From Lantana camara (Eukaryota > Streptophyta > Magnoliopsida > Lamiales > Verbenaceae): 64,000 nucleotides of DNA. Shown here in pieces: positions 35,290 through 46,610 of this stretch. Within the stretch, counting starts at the first letter, position 1; every line of letters begins with the position of its first letter. Made by a program: the position numbers and the translations under genes. Below the pieces are notes generated by a model, which searched no databases, was not told where the DNA came from, and worked only from the letters and a program-made list of their open reading frames with translations. The stretch lies in NCBI GenBank assembly GCA_037501455.1, contig CM074856.1, forward strand, positions 22,217,001 to 22,281,000, given 5' to 3'.

Positions 35290-35520
35290 ATAATCAGTCC
35301 TACATTTCGTCGGCGAAGGTCGTCGGAGCCGATTACAGTAAATTGCATCGACGGGATCGGCGAGAGAGATGGCATCTTCTAAATGTGCAGAGAAATTGCG
35401 GGACAGGTTGGTACGCTAGGCAAGATGGAGTCGTCGCCGGAAACCCACAGGGAACGTCTTCAAATCGGCGCCGGCGGTAGAACACTTTCTTCCTCAGCGC
35501 TGCACCGATCCCCTTTTCCT
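35290..35520. other. GC-rich segment in the Pack-MULE, possible second capture
   Basis: This is a stretch rich in CG and codon-like triplets (cgtcggcgaaggtcgtcgg, gagtcgtcgccgg) in otherwise AT-rich DNA. Short open frames exist on both strands but none resembles a known family. It could be a captured 5' exon/UTR or the MULE's own leader. Confidence 0.4.
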
Positions 35521-35636
35521 TTTTTCTGGTTGTCAATGTTGAAATATACAATAACAATAATAATAGTAATAAAGGTGGGTAATATTATTAATGGTTAATC
35601 ACTCAATTAAGTTATTAGGGGTTAATCACTCAATTA

Positions 35637-35756
35637 AGGCCATTAGGGAGCAAATAAAAATTCAAACTTTGATTTGGGGAGTTAGTAGGGATGGGCTAAA
35701 AATGAGGGAGTGAAGGAGGATTTTAACAAACCTTGGGGAGATAACAAAGACAATCC
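35637..35756 (-). repeat. Right TIR of the Pack-MULE
   Basis: It is the inverted partner of 33233-33352 and ends at the TTAGAAAAA duplication. Confidence 0.8.
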
Positions 35757-35765
35757 TTAGAAAAA

Positions 35766-36250
35766 ATGTAGAAATTATAAAATATGAAACAAGGAAATAA
35801 AATATAAGAGAAAATTTCTTAATTGATTTGAGTAAAAGAAAATTAGAGTTCAGAGATAAAAAAAGAAACTATCTTAAATTGTTTAAAAAATAAATAAGAA
35901 AAGATAAAATATAAGAATCAAAAGCAACGTTACTTTTAATGAAAATATAGATATAAGGGACAGTCTCTCATAACTTCCCATGGAGTTGAAATATTTTCAC
36001 TTACCCCCCTAAAATACAAATCATGAATTTATATTACATAATAGGATATAAATACTGCATTATAATATTTTTGTATTATATTATGTGAAATCCATACAAT
36101 ACATATTTGAACGTTTACATATGGTGATTTGTCCCCAAAAACACAAAATCCATGAATTTATACTACATGTTAGGATATAAATACTGTATTATAATATTTT
36201 TGTACTACATTATGTAAAATTTGTATTGAGGAGTTATGTCAAAATATGAT
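35766..36250. repeat. AT-rich DNA with a ~130-bp direct duplication
   Basis: 'catgaatttatattacat..taggatataaatactg.attataatatttttgta' occurs at about 36018 and again at about 36153. No gene is seen. Confidence 0.7.
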
Positions 36251-36254
36251 GTGG

Positions 36255-37175
36255 TATTGGGAATTTATTCCACATTTCCCCTAGATATAATCCCTAATAT
36301 ACCATAATATTTTTCCTAAACCCCCAATTGGATTTTCACATGTTTAAGGATCAATTATCTATCAAACATTTTCTAAACCCTCCCCCAATTCGATTAAAAA
36401 TACCAAATCACTCTTGATAAAATATGAAAAATTACCCTCATACCCCTTTCTTCTTCTTCCCCATTTTTCTTTTTTCTTTCTCCATTTTTTCTCTTGAAAA
36501 AACGTAGAGGTCCGACGTCCTCTTCGGCGCTGTCTCCGGCCATTTTTCGGAGATGGGAATATCGTGCTTTGACTCATTTTGATGACGCGACTTCATTGGT
36601 AGCAACCCCGTCTCATGAAAATGGCTGGAGAAGGCGTCAGGGAGGTCACAGGAAACCTGCAAATTTTCAATAGAAAATGGGCTCTTCGTCGCCGGTTTTT
36701 CGGCGATATTTTCCAACGGGATTTGTAACGATCTTGAAGATCTCGACACGGTGAATCTATTGCAAGTTACGGAATCGATTTTCATTAAGCGGTTTGGGAG
36801 TTATCGACATTTCTTTTTTCGAAAATTTTTAGATCTAAAATTCTTAGATCTGAAATTGGGGACAAATGGCTTCGAATTTTAAAAAACTAATCGAAGATAT
36901 GGAACGAGAACGAGGAGTATTTTTTGGGGTGAATTTTTTGGGAATTTTTGGACCACCTCCGGTGGTGGTGGCGGCGGTGGTCCGCGAAGCTTGAAGGAAG
37001 AAGAAGGGGTGTGGAGAAAGCAAAAATAGTGTGGAAAAAATGAAAAAATAAGGACAAAATAGACTTTTTAGGATATTAGGGGATTTAGGAAAAATTTGTT
37101 GTGTATTGGGAATCTTAAATGTATAAAATTCAAATTGAAGGGTTCTGGAAAAATATTAGAGATAGTTGATCCTTA
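36255..37175 (+). mobile_element. Small non-autonomous MULE-like element, copy 1
   Basis: The ends form imperfect inverted repeats of about 100 bp ('aatatttttcctaaaccccc' versus the complement of 'ggggatttaggaaaaa', and 'ggatcaattatct' versus 'agatagttgatcc'). The middle holds a GC-richer coding-like segment (36500-36800) shared with copy 2 at 45690-46610. A target duplication was not pinned down, so class assignment is tentative. Confidence 0.65.
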
Positions 37176-37453
37176 TAAAAAAATGTTCCTTACTTTTATA
37201 GGAAGTTATTCGGTAGGATAGGTTACCAACAATAAAAAAAAAATGAGTGATACAATTGTGCTTTTTTAGAGGAAAAAATAAGTTATACAGTTTAGTAATT
37301 CATTTTATTTTATCATTTATACTAATTTTTATATTGCTTGCATTTTGAGTTTTTTTACTTTACCTTTTGTCTTATCTTTATATTTGTGTTTCACAGACCC
37401 GAGGCGTCAAATTACGGAAAAGAAGAAGGTAAATAATAATTTCACGTCTTGCT
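37176..37453. other. AT-rich intergenic DNA, nothing recognised
   Basis: There are poly-A and poly-T runs and no supported feature. Confidence 0.5.
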
Positions 37454-38031
37454 TGTTGGATAATTTTGAGTAACAAATAGCGTGATTTACTATGATAGTT
37501 ACGAAGGTCGAGGTGAGAGTTCAATTCTCTTTTCTTAGGACGAAATTGCCTCGCTCAGGTGCTTACGGATTAACGACAATCGTCTCCCAAGATACAACGA
37601 CCACTTCTCGTAATAGTAGCACTACAAATTACGAGATCAACGAACTCCAAGTGTTTAAAACTCTCTTAGAACTTAAATGCTTCTAAGTGTATTTGTATGT
37701 AATTCTAGAATTTGATGAATGAAATGCATAATAGTGGGGTCTATTTATAAATTTAGACGTACCTCCTCAAAAGGGTGCTTACCTTTTCATTTCTAGTTCA
37801 TAATTAATAAGATACTTTTTCGGTTATTACCGAAAAAACGCAATGTTACAAAACACCTTTCCAGATAAAGTGACAACTATTCATCACAATTATTATGCGA
37901 AAGATCGTGTCTTTTGGAAACATTGCATATATTGAATATAATTATGTTCTTATTAATTGTTAACTTTAATCTTAATTTTCTCATTCAATAATTATTAGAT
38001 TTTGAAAAATAAATATATCAGAATTCCATCA
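37454..38031 (-). mobile_element. Reversed copia-like LTR (578 bp)
   Basis: On the minus strand it starts TGATGGAATTCTGATATA after the purine tract TGTGGGGGAT (38032-38041) and ends ATCCAACA (37454). The TG...CA ends, an adjacent PPT and the size fit a copia-type 3' LTR. The other LTR is not in the window. Confidence 0.55.
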
Positions 38032-38660
38032 ATCCCCCACACGAATGGAAAATTACCCTTATATGCATATGACTAATGCAGACACGTAAGAGAGTTCATG
38101 TGAACAATTATTGCATCGGGATAGGTAGCTTGTGGCTTTGAACCTTCCGTAGTGATGTATAATAGGATCTACTTGGCTAATCAGTGATCATGATGTCTTG
38201 AACTGTTCACCCATTAGTGTAGACCAAGACAATCATACTCACACAATAATCATTCTAACACTTGTGGTTTTCATGATTATGTCCGTTTCGGCCTTAGACA
38301 ACATCTTGAATTTATAAGTGTTTTCATTTGAACCGGCCATATTCGCACTTACATAGGTGATCTCCTAATAAGGAGTATCCTGCTATACTCCACCTTATAG
38401 GTTTAGGAATCATTAGCTTAACCGCTTACCCTTTGCAGACCGCACTTTTATTGTTCTAGGAATGAGTTGGAAATAGTTTCCTAAGTGCTTGACTAGTCAT
38501 TGTAACTTAGTTGTCCCATTGGACCAAGATCTTGGGATCTCCAGTCAACAAGGTTGGGTTACCATTACTTGGACTTTAATTAGTGGGTTTTAATCTCATT
38601 TCCCTTGATAAGCAGTATACTTGATCTCTCGATAGGCCTTAAGGTTTAAATGTGTAAAAT
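38032..38660 (-). mobile_element. Internal 3' region of the copia-like element
   Basis: This is the sequence upstream of the PPT on the minus strand. No intact pol frame is seen; it is truncated at about 38660 where a gypsy LTR begins. Confidence 0.45.
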
Positions 38661-40810
38661 GAGATTTGGGTCCAATTCTTGCACTTTGAGGTTGAAAACG
38701 TGAGCTATGCATGGGTTGTGGCTGAATTACATATTTTCCATGAATTTTCTTGCATGAATGGTTGCCTTTGCTTGCCCTGCATCTTACATAGCTACTGTTG
38801 TTGCTTTATTATTGTTGCTGCCAGCAACATTTTAATTTTGGGAAAAAAGGTGGCTGCTCAATGTAGCCACCCCGTGCATGTGTGTGATTGTGGTGTGACC
38901 TCCAAAGTGTAATTTGGGGGTGAGGTTCTGACCTGACTTACCCCCGTCGCCCTCTTATCATATAAGAAAGGCCACCCATATGGCCTACTCCAGCCATGCA
39001 TGCCAACGAGTGCATAAGTACGTATTGTTCCGGTTTCGTTTTTATTCGTTTATTTCGTTGTTTAACTAACCCGATTATGATCCTAACTTATTATTTGATT
39101 ATCTATGAATATGATATGTCTATGCCTTAATATGTTGATTAAGTGATAAGTATACGAGTATTTCGAACAAGAATGCATAATTACGTGTTTATGACGTCTC
39201 TTGCAAATGTCTTGTGTTTCAATGCATTCGTTTGGCGTTTTAAGTGATTTTTTTTTCCTCTAATTTTACCTTATGATGTTAATTTGATAATTATATGTTA
39301 TGTTTTGGTATGTTTATAAATTTTATGCTATGAAACTCAATGTGTAAACGTGAACATTTAATTGCTACTTTGTGGCACCTTATTTGTATGTGCACCTAAA
39401 TGGTTCATGATCGACTCTAAGTCATAATTTTACATTTGATTGTCTCAGATTTTGGTTCATGAGGTGTCTTCGCGAGTTCTCTTTGATAAAGGCGAGATTT
39501 AGGGTTGTTTTCTTTTTAGTTAATACGACCTACAACCCTATGTGCTCGTTTTCAAGCCCGCATGCGACTATATTATTATATTTATATAATAGATATGTGT
39601 TATTAAAGTATGTTTATGGCTTTATCCAATGATTTCGGGTTTTGAAAACTATATGTACAAGCGTATGCAAGCTTAAAATGTTTTGCAACGAGGCTATGCT
39701 CCAAACCGTGCCCCTCAAAGCTAGCTAAGGTCTACCTCAAACGTACGAATGGAATGACACTGAGAGGTACGTTAAGAATGAAAATGCTAAGTTGCAGGGT
39801 AAGGTATGAATGCAAGATACGTAATGTTATCTTCCATGTTGCGGGTAAGGAAATGAAATGGAATGAAATGATAATGTAATGTTAATGTTGGGCCCCGGAG
39901 ACTATGGGTGGGGAAACTCGGTACGGCAGTGGGCCGTCGGGTAAACCCCGGACATAGTTTTCCATTTGAGGTATCACGAGAGACTCAGGGAGGTTGGGAA
40001 GGCGTGATATTCTTGAGTCGTCTGCATCAAAACCGGCGAGGACACGTTGTGGGATTGCAACCCCTTTGTGGAAGTTCACTAATGGATGGTTAGGGTAGCG
40101 CAACCCTTCGATCAATGGATTAAAGGTTGGATTGTTTATGAATGTTTTAATGTTCTTATGTTTAATGTTTAATGAGGAGTAACGATTGGATTGAACTTGG
40201 GGACAATAAAATGAAATGTAAATTCGTGAGACGAGGATAGACTTTAATGAAAGAAATGCAATAAAATGATAATGTATATGTATATGCAATTGTAAAGTTT
40301 TTACGAAAATGTTTTAGTGTGCAAAAACTATCCACGGCTGCTAAATCAATGTGATACGTGCTGTGCTCAACCCCCACACTCAATCGGTGGACTAGTTTGC
40401 AGGTTTTGGCTCGAGCTAGGCGGAGAAGTGTGTCGGTCGAGTATTTGGGTTTGTTTAGTTGAGTTGCGTTATATTTTGTATAAGTTCGATCTAATGTATA
40501 AGATTCGACTAAGTTATGTATTTTATTGATCATACGGATAATGTATGTAATTGAATTAATACCTTTGATTCGGACAGGCTTATAGGGATAGTTGAACTCG
40601 TCACTGTGAATTATAATTTATTTTATATGCTTGCTTCCGCTATAATTGTTTTGTTTGGCGCGCTCTGAGTTCGTTTTAGCTCCGCCTAGCCTAGAGTGTG
40701 TGTTGGTCTCCCGTTCGCTTCGGCTTGGGCACATGTATGAACTTTCATTTCATATATGTGTTCGGGTTTAGGTGCGGGGGATATGGTGACCCACCGCTCC
40801 GGGCGCTACA
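38661..40810 (+). mobile_element. gypsy LTR, 5' truncated
   Basis: It is collinear with 10424-13696 from the palindrome module onward: 'gcccgcatgcgac' at about 39557, 'gggccccggag' at 39891, and the end GGGCGCTACA at 40810. The palindrome module is at 38849-38986 (GGTGGCT...AGCCACC stem at 38849-38871; AGGCCA...TGGCCT at 38969-38986). The 5' part is missing. Confidence 0.82.
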
Positions 40811-41480
40811 TCGCTGCAAACCGTCACCGGAGGCCGCCGTACATCGCCGGAGAAGTCGCGGTTCTCCCAGCCGCGACTGAAATTCAATTATAACTCCGCC
40901 ACTGCTTGTCGCCGAGCCATGATTTTGGTACCGTTGTGTTTCTCTCGTCAAGTACAACGATTTTGACTACTCATTCATCGAAATCCGTCGAGTATAGACC
41001 AAGTTTCGGGTTATGTGTGTAATCATGCATGTGGGTATATGTGATCGAAGAGAGAGAGAGAGAGACGGGAGAGAGGAGAGAGAAAGAAGCTGGTTGGTTT
41101 AACCGGTCAACCTTGGATCCGGATATTTTATTCCGGGTCCTAACGCCCGAGAATGACCGTAGGGAGAGCTAACGATGTCAGAATTAGGCAAATTGAGAGT
41201 CGACAAACCTATTTCAATGCCCGGATCGCGTTTAAGAGTTCCGTTAGGTCAAAATCTCGATCGAACGAAAAATGACCAAAACACCCCTAAAAAGAGAAAA
41301 TTGCAAACAAGCCCCTAAACTCTTAAAGAGCTTAAAACAGGGCTACACAATGCATAAAATCACATAATTAAACACATAAAAGGCACGTTAAACATCAAGC
41401 AAGTGTAAATTAAATAATTAAACACACAGGGTAGATCACACGTGGCCCTAGCTCAGACGATCAGAAAAGCGGGTGTCATA
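40811..41480 (-). mobile_element. Reversed gypsy LTR 5'-end fragment
   Basis: It ends 'agcgggtgtcata' (minus-strand start TATGACACCCGC). The text 'aactccgccactg.ttgtcgcc', 'tttggtacc' and a GA-rich run (41047-41090) match the 5' third of the LTR at 55383-59374. Confidence 0.78.
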
Positions 41481-41830
41481 GTAAGCCTACCTTGCTTCAT
41501 GTTATCTAACCCTAATTGGGAAAAAAGTTATTGAAACAGATGCTTCAGATTTAGGATATGTATGTATATTAAAACAAATATCTCCTACTGATAAGAAAGA
41601 TTATCTTTTCAGATTCCATTATGCAATATGGAATATTAGCCAAAAGAGAATTATGCTACTATATCAAAAGAAATATTGGCTATACAAAAAGGTGTTTTAA
41701 AGTTTCAAGATGATTTATATAATCAAAAGTTTATTATAAAAATTGACTGTCAAGCAGTCAAATATATGTTTAATAAAGATTTCAACACAAATGTTACTAA
41801 GCACATTCAGAATTTCAAAATATTATGAAT
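41481..41830 (+). pseudogene. Caulimovirid RNase H fragment, copy 1
   Basis: It contains a frame around 41530-41600 with the ETDAS motif of the RNase H domain and text closely repeated at 42240-42540. It is broken by stops and by a shift near 41600 and 41650. It ends where the RT fragment begins. Confidence 0.75.
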
Positions 41831-42190
41831 GATATATTTAATCCTTATAGTGATTTTATCATCGTATATATAGATGATATTTTGGTATTTTCGAAAAATA
41901 GAAACTCATTTAAACATCTTGATATATTCAAAAAAAATTGTTATTCAAAATGGTTTAATTATATCTAAACCTAAAATGTTACTTTTTCAAACAAAAATCA
42001 GATTTCTTGGTCATAATATTTAAAAAAGGAAAATTACTCCTATTAATAGAAGTATAGAATTTGCTTCAAAATTCCCTGATCAAATTATTGATAAAAGTCA
42101 AGTTCAAAGATTTTTAGAAAGTTTAAATTATATTTATCCTTATTATACAAACCTAGCTAAAGATACAACTATTTTATATCCTAAACCTTA
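41831..42190 (+). pseudogene. Caulimovirid reverse transcriptase fragment
   Basis: The frame has the YIDDIL catalytic box at about 41868-41885, followed by 'LVFSKNR' and a region matching the RT thumb. Frameshifts (near 41925) and stops (for example at about 41967 and 42023) disrupt it. It runs into a second RNase H segment. Confidence 0.82.
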
Positions 42191-42560
42191 GTTAGAAAAT
42201 CATACTCAGATAGTTAGAGAAATAAAAAATAAGATAGTAAGTCTACCTTGCTTAACGTTAACTAACCCTAATTGTAAAATGGTTATTGGAACTGATAACT
42301 CAGATATAGGATATGGAGGTATATTAAAATAAATATCTCCTACTGATAAGAAAGAATATTTTATCAGATTCCATTATGGAAAATGGAATAGTAGCCAAAA
42401 GAATTACACTACTATATCAAAAGAAATATTGGTTATACAAAAATGTGTTTTAAAGTTTCAGGATGATTTATATAATCAAAAGTTTGTTATAAAAACTGAT
42501 TGTCAAGCAGCCAAAGTATATGTTTAATAAAGATTTCAAAACAGATGTTTGTGGGAATGT
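42191..42560 (+). pseudogene. Caulimovirid RNase H fragment, copy 2
   Basis: It repeats the 41481-41780 segment ('agtctaccttgctt', 'atctcctactgataagaaag', 'tttaaagtttca.gatgattta') with scattered differences. It carries stops such as at 42330. It breaks off at about 42550. Confidence 0.78.
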
Positions 42561-42599
42561 TATTTTTTTTTCCATTTAATAGATCTACGAGTAATAATC

Positions 42600-43279
42600 T
42601 CATGATTTACTAAAATTAGCTTCTGTGAAAATGGTTCCATTTAATGGTTTATCAATCATTTGACAATGTGGATTCAATGTTTGCAAAGGTTTATAATAAA
42701 TTCTATAACAAATACAAATAATTTCAAATCTAGGAGCATAATTATAACCATGCGTTTTAACATTCAAAATTAAAGCATCCAAAATATTAACATCATATAA
42801 TGATAGTTGTAAATTAGGATAAACATTAAAATATATTGGGCTAAGTGTCAAGCTAAATTGTATCATTCCCATTAAAGCTTGTTTCCAGTCTAAATTTCTA
42901 CCATCTTTGAGAGCTGCTATAAAACTCTTTGGTAATCCTTTTAAAGTAAATGGCTTAAAAGAATCCTGTACTAGCCCAATATGAATAAAGTTATATAATC
43001 TTTTATATTTACTGAGATCTCTATTAGTGAGTAATCTCATTATCATATCATCTTTATTATGAGGAATTGTTTCTTCGCTGGTTTTAACCCTATGCTCTCA
43101 AAGATTCCAAATTTATAAATGACTTTTGGATCTACTTTAGGAATAGTCCGTTTATCAAGTAAATCTAAATTTGAATAGATATCATACTCTTCTTCTATAT
43201 TGTTTTTAAAAGTATCTCTGTTTCTTATGATATTCATCATAAATAAATTGTTTTGATTAATACCATAACCTAAAATCAA
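42600..43279 (-). pseudogene. Caulimovirid movement protein (30K type), broken
   Basis: There are two minus-strand frames, 43279-43043 and 43046-42600, joined by a shift. The second contains YNFIHIGLVQDSFKPF and YDVNILDALILNVKTHGYN, landmarks of the 30K-superfamily movement protein of caulimovirids. The C-terminal part and any downstream domain are absent. Confidence 0.75.
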
Positions 43280-43286
43280 TATTCAT

Positions 43287-43299
43287 GGCACTGATACCA
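43287..43299 (-). other. tRNA-Met primer binding site of the pararetrovirus
   Basis: The minus strand reads TGGTATCAGTGCC. Caulimovirids prime minus-strand synthesis with tRNA-Met at a site upstream of their first genes; the placement before the movement-protein frame fits. Confidence 0.65.
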
Positions 43300-43337
43300 T
43301 AGCGAGGGATCTTTTATATAGAGCGAAATTTAAAGTA

Positions 43338-43339
43338 TG

Positions 43340-43390
<51 letters not shown>

Positions 43391-43391
43391 T
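43338..43391. repeat. (AAT)n microsatellite
   Basis: About 17 repeats of ATA/AAT. Confidence 0.96.
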
Positions 43392-43738
43392 AGGTTATCT
43401 TGTATTTCAATTAATAATATATATTTTGAATTATAAACATAAAATTTGGTGACGACAACATATAAAATACATACTCAAATAAACGCATATCTGAGCTCAT
43501 GCCATCATTGTGGATGTAATTGTCAAACAATTGCTGGTCTTCTGACCCAAAGCAAAAGAAACAAATTCGCTGTTTCTTGTAGGAGTTTAAACGAGAGCTT
43601 CTTAATTCAAAATCAGTTCTTCACCAAATAAGAGAAGAGAATAGTTGTTCAGCAATAGGAGCAACAATGAAATACAAGACCAGTTCTCTTTATTATCGGG
43701 TCTACCAGCAGCAACACTACAAAGCAAGACCCACAGAA
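43392..43738. other. NDUFA6 3' flank; no other gene seen
   Basis: This is probable 3' UTR of the minus-strand complex I gene and intergenic DNA. Short open frames here have no recognisable motif. Confidence 0.5.
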
Positions 43739-45499
43739 TCAGAAGTAGTTGCTTTTATAGAAATTTTTCAGGAAATCCGAGGCACCTTCATCCTTTGATC
43801 CCACATCTTGGCTAACTTCACGGTTTAAAACATATTGACCGAGAATGTGGTGACGCTGTTTTGCATGCTCCACAATGTTACTCAACTCCTCTGTGCCCTT
43901 GAAGAGCAGCATATCAATCACCTGCAAAGTTGTCAACTTTTGTGAGCAATAGGAAATTAACACAAAAAATCATATTTGGTCCTCCAAGTCAAGAGTCCTC
44001 CAATACTGACCAAAAAAAAGAGTCGTCCAACAATTTCTCTCGTTTTGTCGATAGACCAAGTTATCGTGTAACAAACATCTTTAAACCAAGCCAAGGCACA
44101 CTGACAAACATACATAGTATATATTGGCAAGGGGAGAGAGCCATATAATAAATGTTTTTAAACCAACTCAAGACACACTTACTAACATACATTCACGGAT
44201 ATACATACATACATGCATACATATGTAGCATCCATAGGAGAGGGGGGGAGGGAGAGCCTTCAAGGGAAATCCTGTGTTCATTTCTATATAAGAAGAGAAG
44301 AGTCACTTGGATTGGTAACAAAATAGCAATTATTTGCATTGCAATTCATAGATTATGCTCTTAGATATTGGTTTCATCAAGTCTTTTGATCCAATAATTC
44401 AAACATTTCGACTACCTTGATCAATTATGAAACCTAAACTTTAGAAAACCAGTACAAGGACAGAACACTGCAGCAGAAGTACCATTTCTAGCAAAATATA
44501 AGTTTCAAGAGATCGAAATTAACTGTTTCTGGAAACCATGAGACCCAAACACAAAATAATTTAAGGCAATTAGAAACTAGAAGCTCCAAGATTGTATTCA
44601 GCAAGTACTTGATTTCTCTATAAGCTGATGCTTTTGTATGCAATCTACCACTGAACTTAGACTTGCTACTAACCACTATATGCATTTAGTTTGAACAATT
44701 ACTTGAATGTGACTACTAAAACATTGATATAAGCTATGTGCATCTTATATCATGTTATAGGTTGTTCTCAAAATTATTATTCTAACTCAAATAAATTATA
44801 AAAAGACATTATTTCTCTTATATTTGCCTAGTGCTCGAAATTTCCCTCTCTTGATGATCCAATAATCAACAATCTACCATATTTAGACAAAGTGACATGG
44901 ACCATTCTCAAACAGTACCTGCCAAGGTTGCAGGGTCAAGCTTATCTTCTCTGTCACTCAAAAATTATTGGATGGAATCACAAAACAAGAAATGGTTACA
45001 AATGTTGTTCAACAAGTCAACAATCCCATAACCTAAAGAAGATTAACGCCTAGATGACATTGTTCTAAGCTCCTTCATCTCTAGCCAATACAAGATAATC
45101 ACAAACTGATAGTAGCATTCCCTCAGTCATCAAATTTGGCATCACAATTAAATTGGGACTACTCTACCCGTACAGCCAATCAATAATTACAACTCTCCGA
45201 TAGAAATAAATATAGAACACATCTTTCACGACATAACCTAAAAATAGATGGAAGAAAAAGAAAATTAGAAAAACAATAAAATGGACCTTGGGGTTAGTGA
45301 TGTGAGCGTTCTTGCGGATCTCAGAGGCGACGGTGGAGCGCAGCTGCGATGGGGTTACAACGTCGTCGAGGTTGTAGATGTCCATGACTGTGGGGATGGA
45401 TCTGCACGCCGTCTTGAAAAACTCGAACACGCGGCGCCGCGCCTCGGCTAGGTTCGCCGAGTTAGGCGGCACGCGCACGTACTTCACGCTGGAGGCCAT
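43739..45499 (-). CDS. NDUFA6: Complex I subunit NDUFA6/B14 (LYR family)
   Basis: There are two exons on the minus strand: 45499-45287 (71 codons) and 43921-43739 (60 codons plus TGA), with a 1,365-nt GT-AG intron; 131 residues. Exon 1 reads MASSVKYVRVPPNSANLAEARRRVF, then FKTACRSIPTVMDIYNL; exon 2 VIDMLLFKGTEELSNIVEHAKQRHH and ends DFLKNFYKSNYF. This is the plant B14/NDUFA6 accessory subunit of mitochondrial NADH dehydrogenase, a LYR-motif (Complex1_LYR) protein located on the matrix arm, where the family binds acyl carrier protein. Length equals the plant family (about 130). Start chosen because it is the first ATG in frame with the family's usual N-terminus. No lesion is seen; expected to be functional. 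Confidence 0.95.
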
Positions 45500-45689
45500 T
45501 TTTCGGAATTTTACTTCTTAATTTCAATTTCTGTTAAAGCAACAACAACGAAGAGGCAATTGCCTGGACCCTGGAGCGGTCGAGATGGGAGACCTGTGCC
45601 TTCTAAGTTCTAAACCAAGCCCATTTGCATATTGTACATTTTTAATTGTTAAAATAATAAAATAGAGAATTAAGAAACATCCCCCAATA
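45500..45689 (-). promoter_or_regulatory. NDUFA6 5' UTR/proximal promoter
   Basis: This is short unique sequence between the ATG and a MULE-like insertion. No clear TATA box. The insertion limits the original promoter to about 190 bp. Confidence 0.45.
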
Positions 45690-46610
45690 AGCCAAAATAT
45701 TTATGGATAATTAATCAAAGATCCCACCATACTTCAATATTTTTCCTAACCCCCCCATTTAAGTTTTTCTATATTTTAAGGATCAATTATTCATGAAATT
45801 TTTTCTAAACCCCCTATTTCATGTAAAAATACTAAAATACCCTTAATAAAACATGAGAAATTACCCCAATGCCCTTATTTCTTCTTCCCCATTTTTTCCC
45901 TTTTTTTTTTTCTTCTTCTTTCTACATTTACAGGAAAACGCAGGTTTTCTCACAGTAGCTCCGGCGTCGTCTCCGGCCACTTTCCGGAGACGGCGCCTAC
46001 GTGTTTCAAGTCGACTCGATGACGCGACTTCATTCGTGGCAGTCCCGTCTCACGAAAATGGCAGGAGAAGGCGTCGGAGCTCTCCTGAAAATATGGGTTT
46101 TTTCAAGACAAAACAGATTTTCCGTCGGCGACATTCCGGCGATTGTTTTGGACGATTTTTGTATGGATGCTGAAGATCTCGACACGGAGAGTCCATTGCA
46201 ATTTACGGAATCGATTTTCGTTAATCGGTTTGGGAGTTATTGACATTTCTTTTTTTGAAAATTTTAGATTTGAAATTTGGGACAAATGGGTTCAAATTTT
46301 AAAAAACTAACCGAAGATATGGAACGAGGACGAGGAGTACGTTCCCGGTGAATTTTTCGGGAATTTTTGGACCACCTCCGGCAGTGGTGCGGCGGCGGCG
46401 CTCCGCCAGCTTCAAGGATGAAGGTGATGATGATGAAGATGAGGTGTAGATGAAGTAAAATTGGATTGGAAAAAGTAAAAAGACGAGGACAAAATAGACA
46501 TTTTAAGTGATTAGGGGGTTTAGAAAAAATGTATTGTGTAATGGGGATGTTAAATGTATAAAATTTGAATTGGGGGGTTTTGGATAAAAATTAGGAACAC
46601 TTGGTCCTGT
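45690..46610 (+). mobile_element. Small non-autonomous MULE-like element, copy 2
   Basis: It has the same organisation as 36255-37175: terminal inverted repeats with 'aatatttttcctaacccccc', a pyrimidine-rich stretch, then a shared GC-rich core ('ctccggccac.ttccggaga', 'gatgacgcgacttcatt', 'gaagatctcgacacgg', 'cggtttgggagttat'). A plus-strand frame at 46001-46243 (80 codons, ending in NRFGSY) spans the core. The equivalent frame in copy 1 is disrupted. No family was recognised. Confidence 0.68.

Larger units (their letters stand above)
33232..35756 (+). mobile_element. Pack-MULE carrying an atpG fragment
   Basis: The ends GGAAAATCCTAAATAACTCC (from 33233) and, on the minus strand, GGATTGTCTTTGTTATCTCC (from 35756) continue as imperfect terminal inverted repeats about 120 bp long that share TACTCCCTA/CTAACTCCCCAA-type blocks. 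TTAGAAAAA flanks both sides (33223-33231, 35757-35765), a perfect 9-bp duplication as MULEs make. Inside are an (AT)n tract, the 3' coding end of nuclear atpG, a satellite-like array, a MURA N-terminal fragment on the minus strand and a GC-rich segment. A non-autonomous MULE with host gene sequence is a Pack-MULE. It lies about 210 bp upstream of the CYP22 start codon, divergent from it. Confidence 0.85.
41481..43301. mobile_element. Endogenous pararetrovirus (Caulimoviridae) fragments, rearranged
   Basis: Caulimovirid-type RNase H and reverse transcriptase pieces on the plus strand (41481-42540) are followed by a movement-protein piece on the minus strand (42600-43279) and a tRNA-Met-type primer site (43287-43299, minus). 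Opposite orientations and a repeated RNase H segment show rearrangement after or during integration. Every frame is interrupted, so it is a dead copy. Confidence 0.82.

Noticed and set aside
44152..44364. Small frames in the NDUFA6 intron
   Set aside because: Short, low complexity (ATACATACAT) and unrelated to known proteins.
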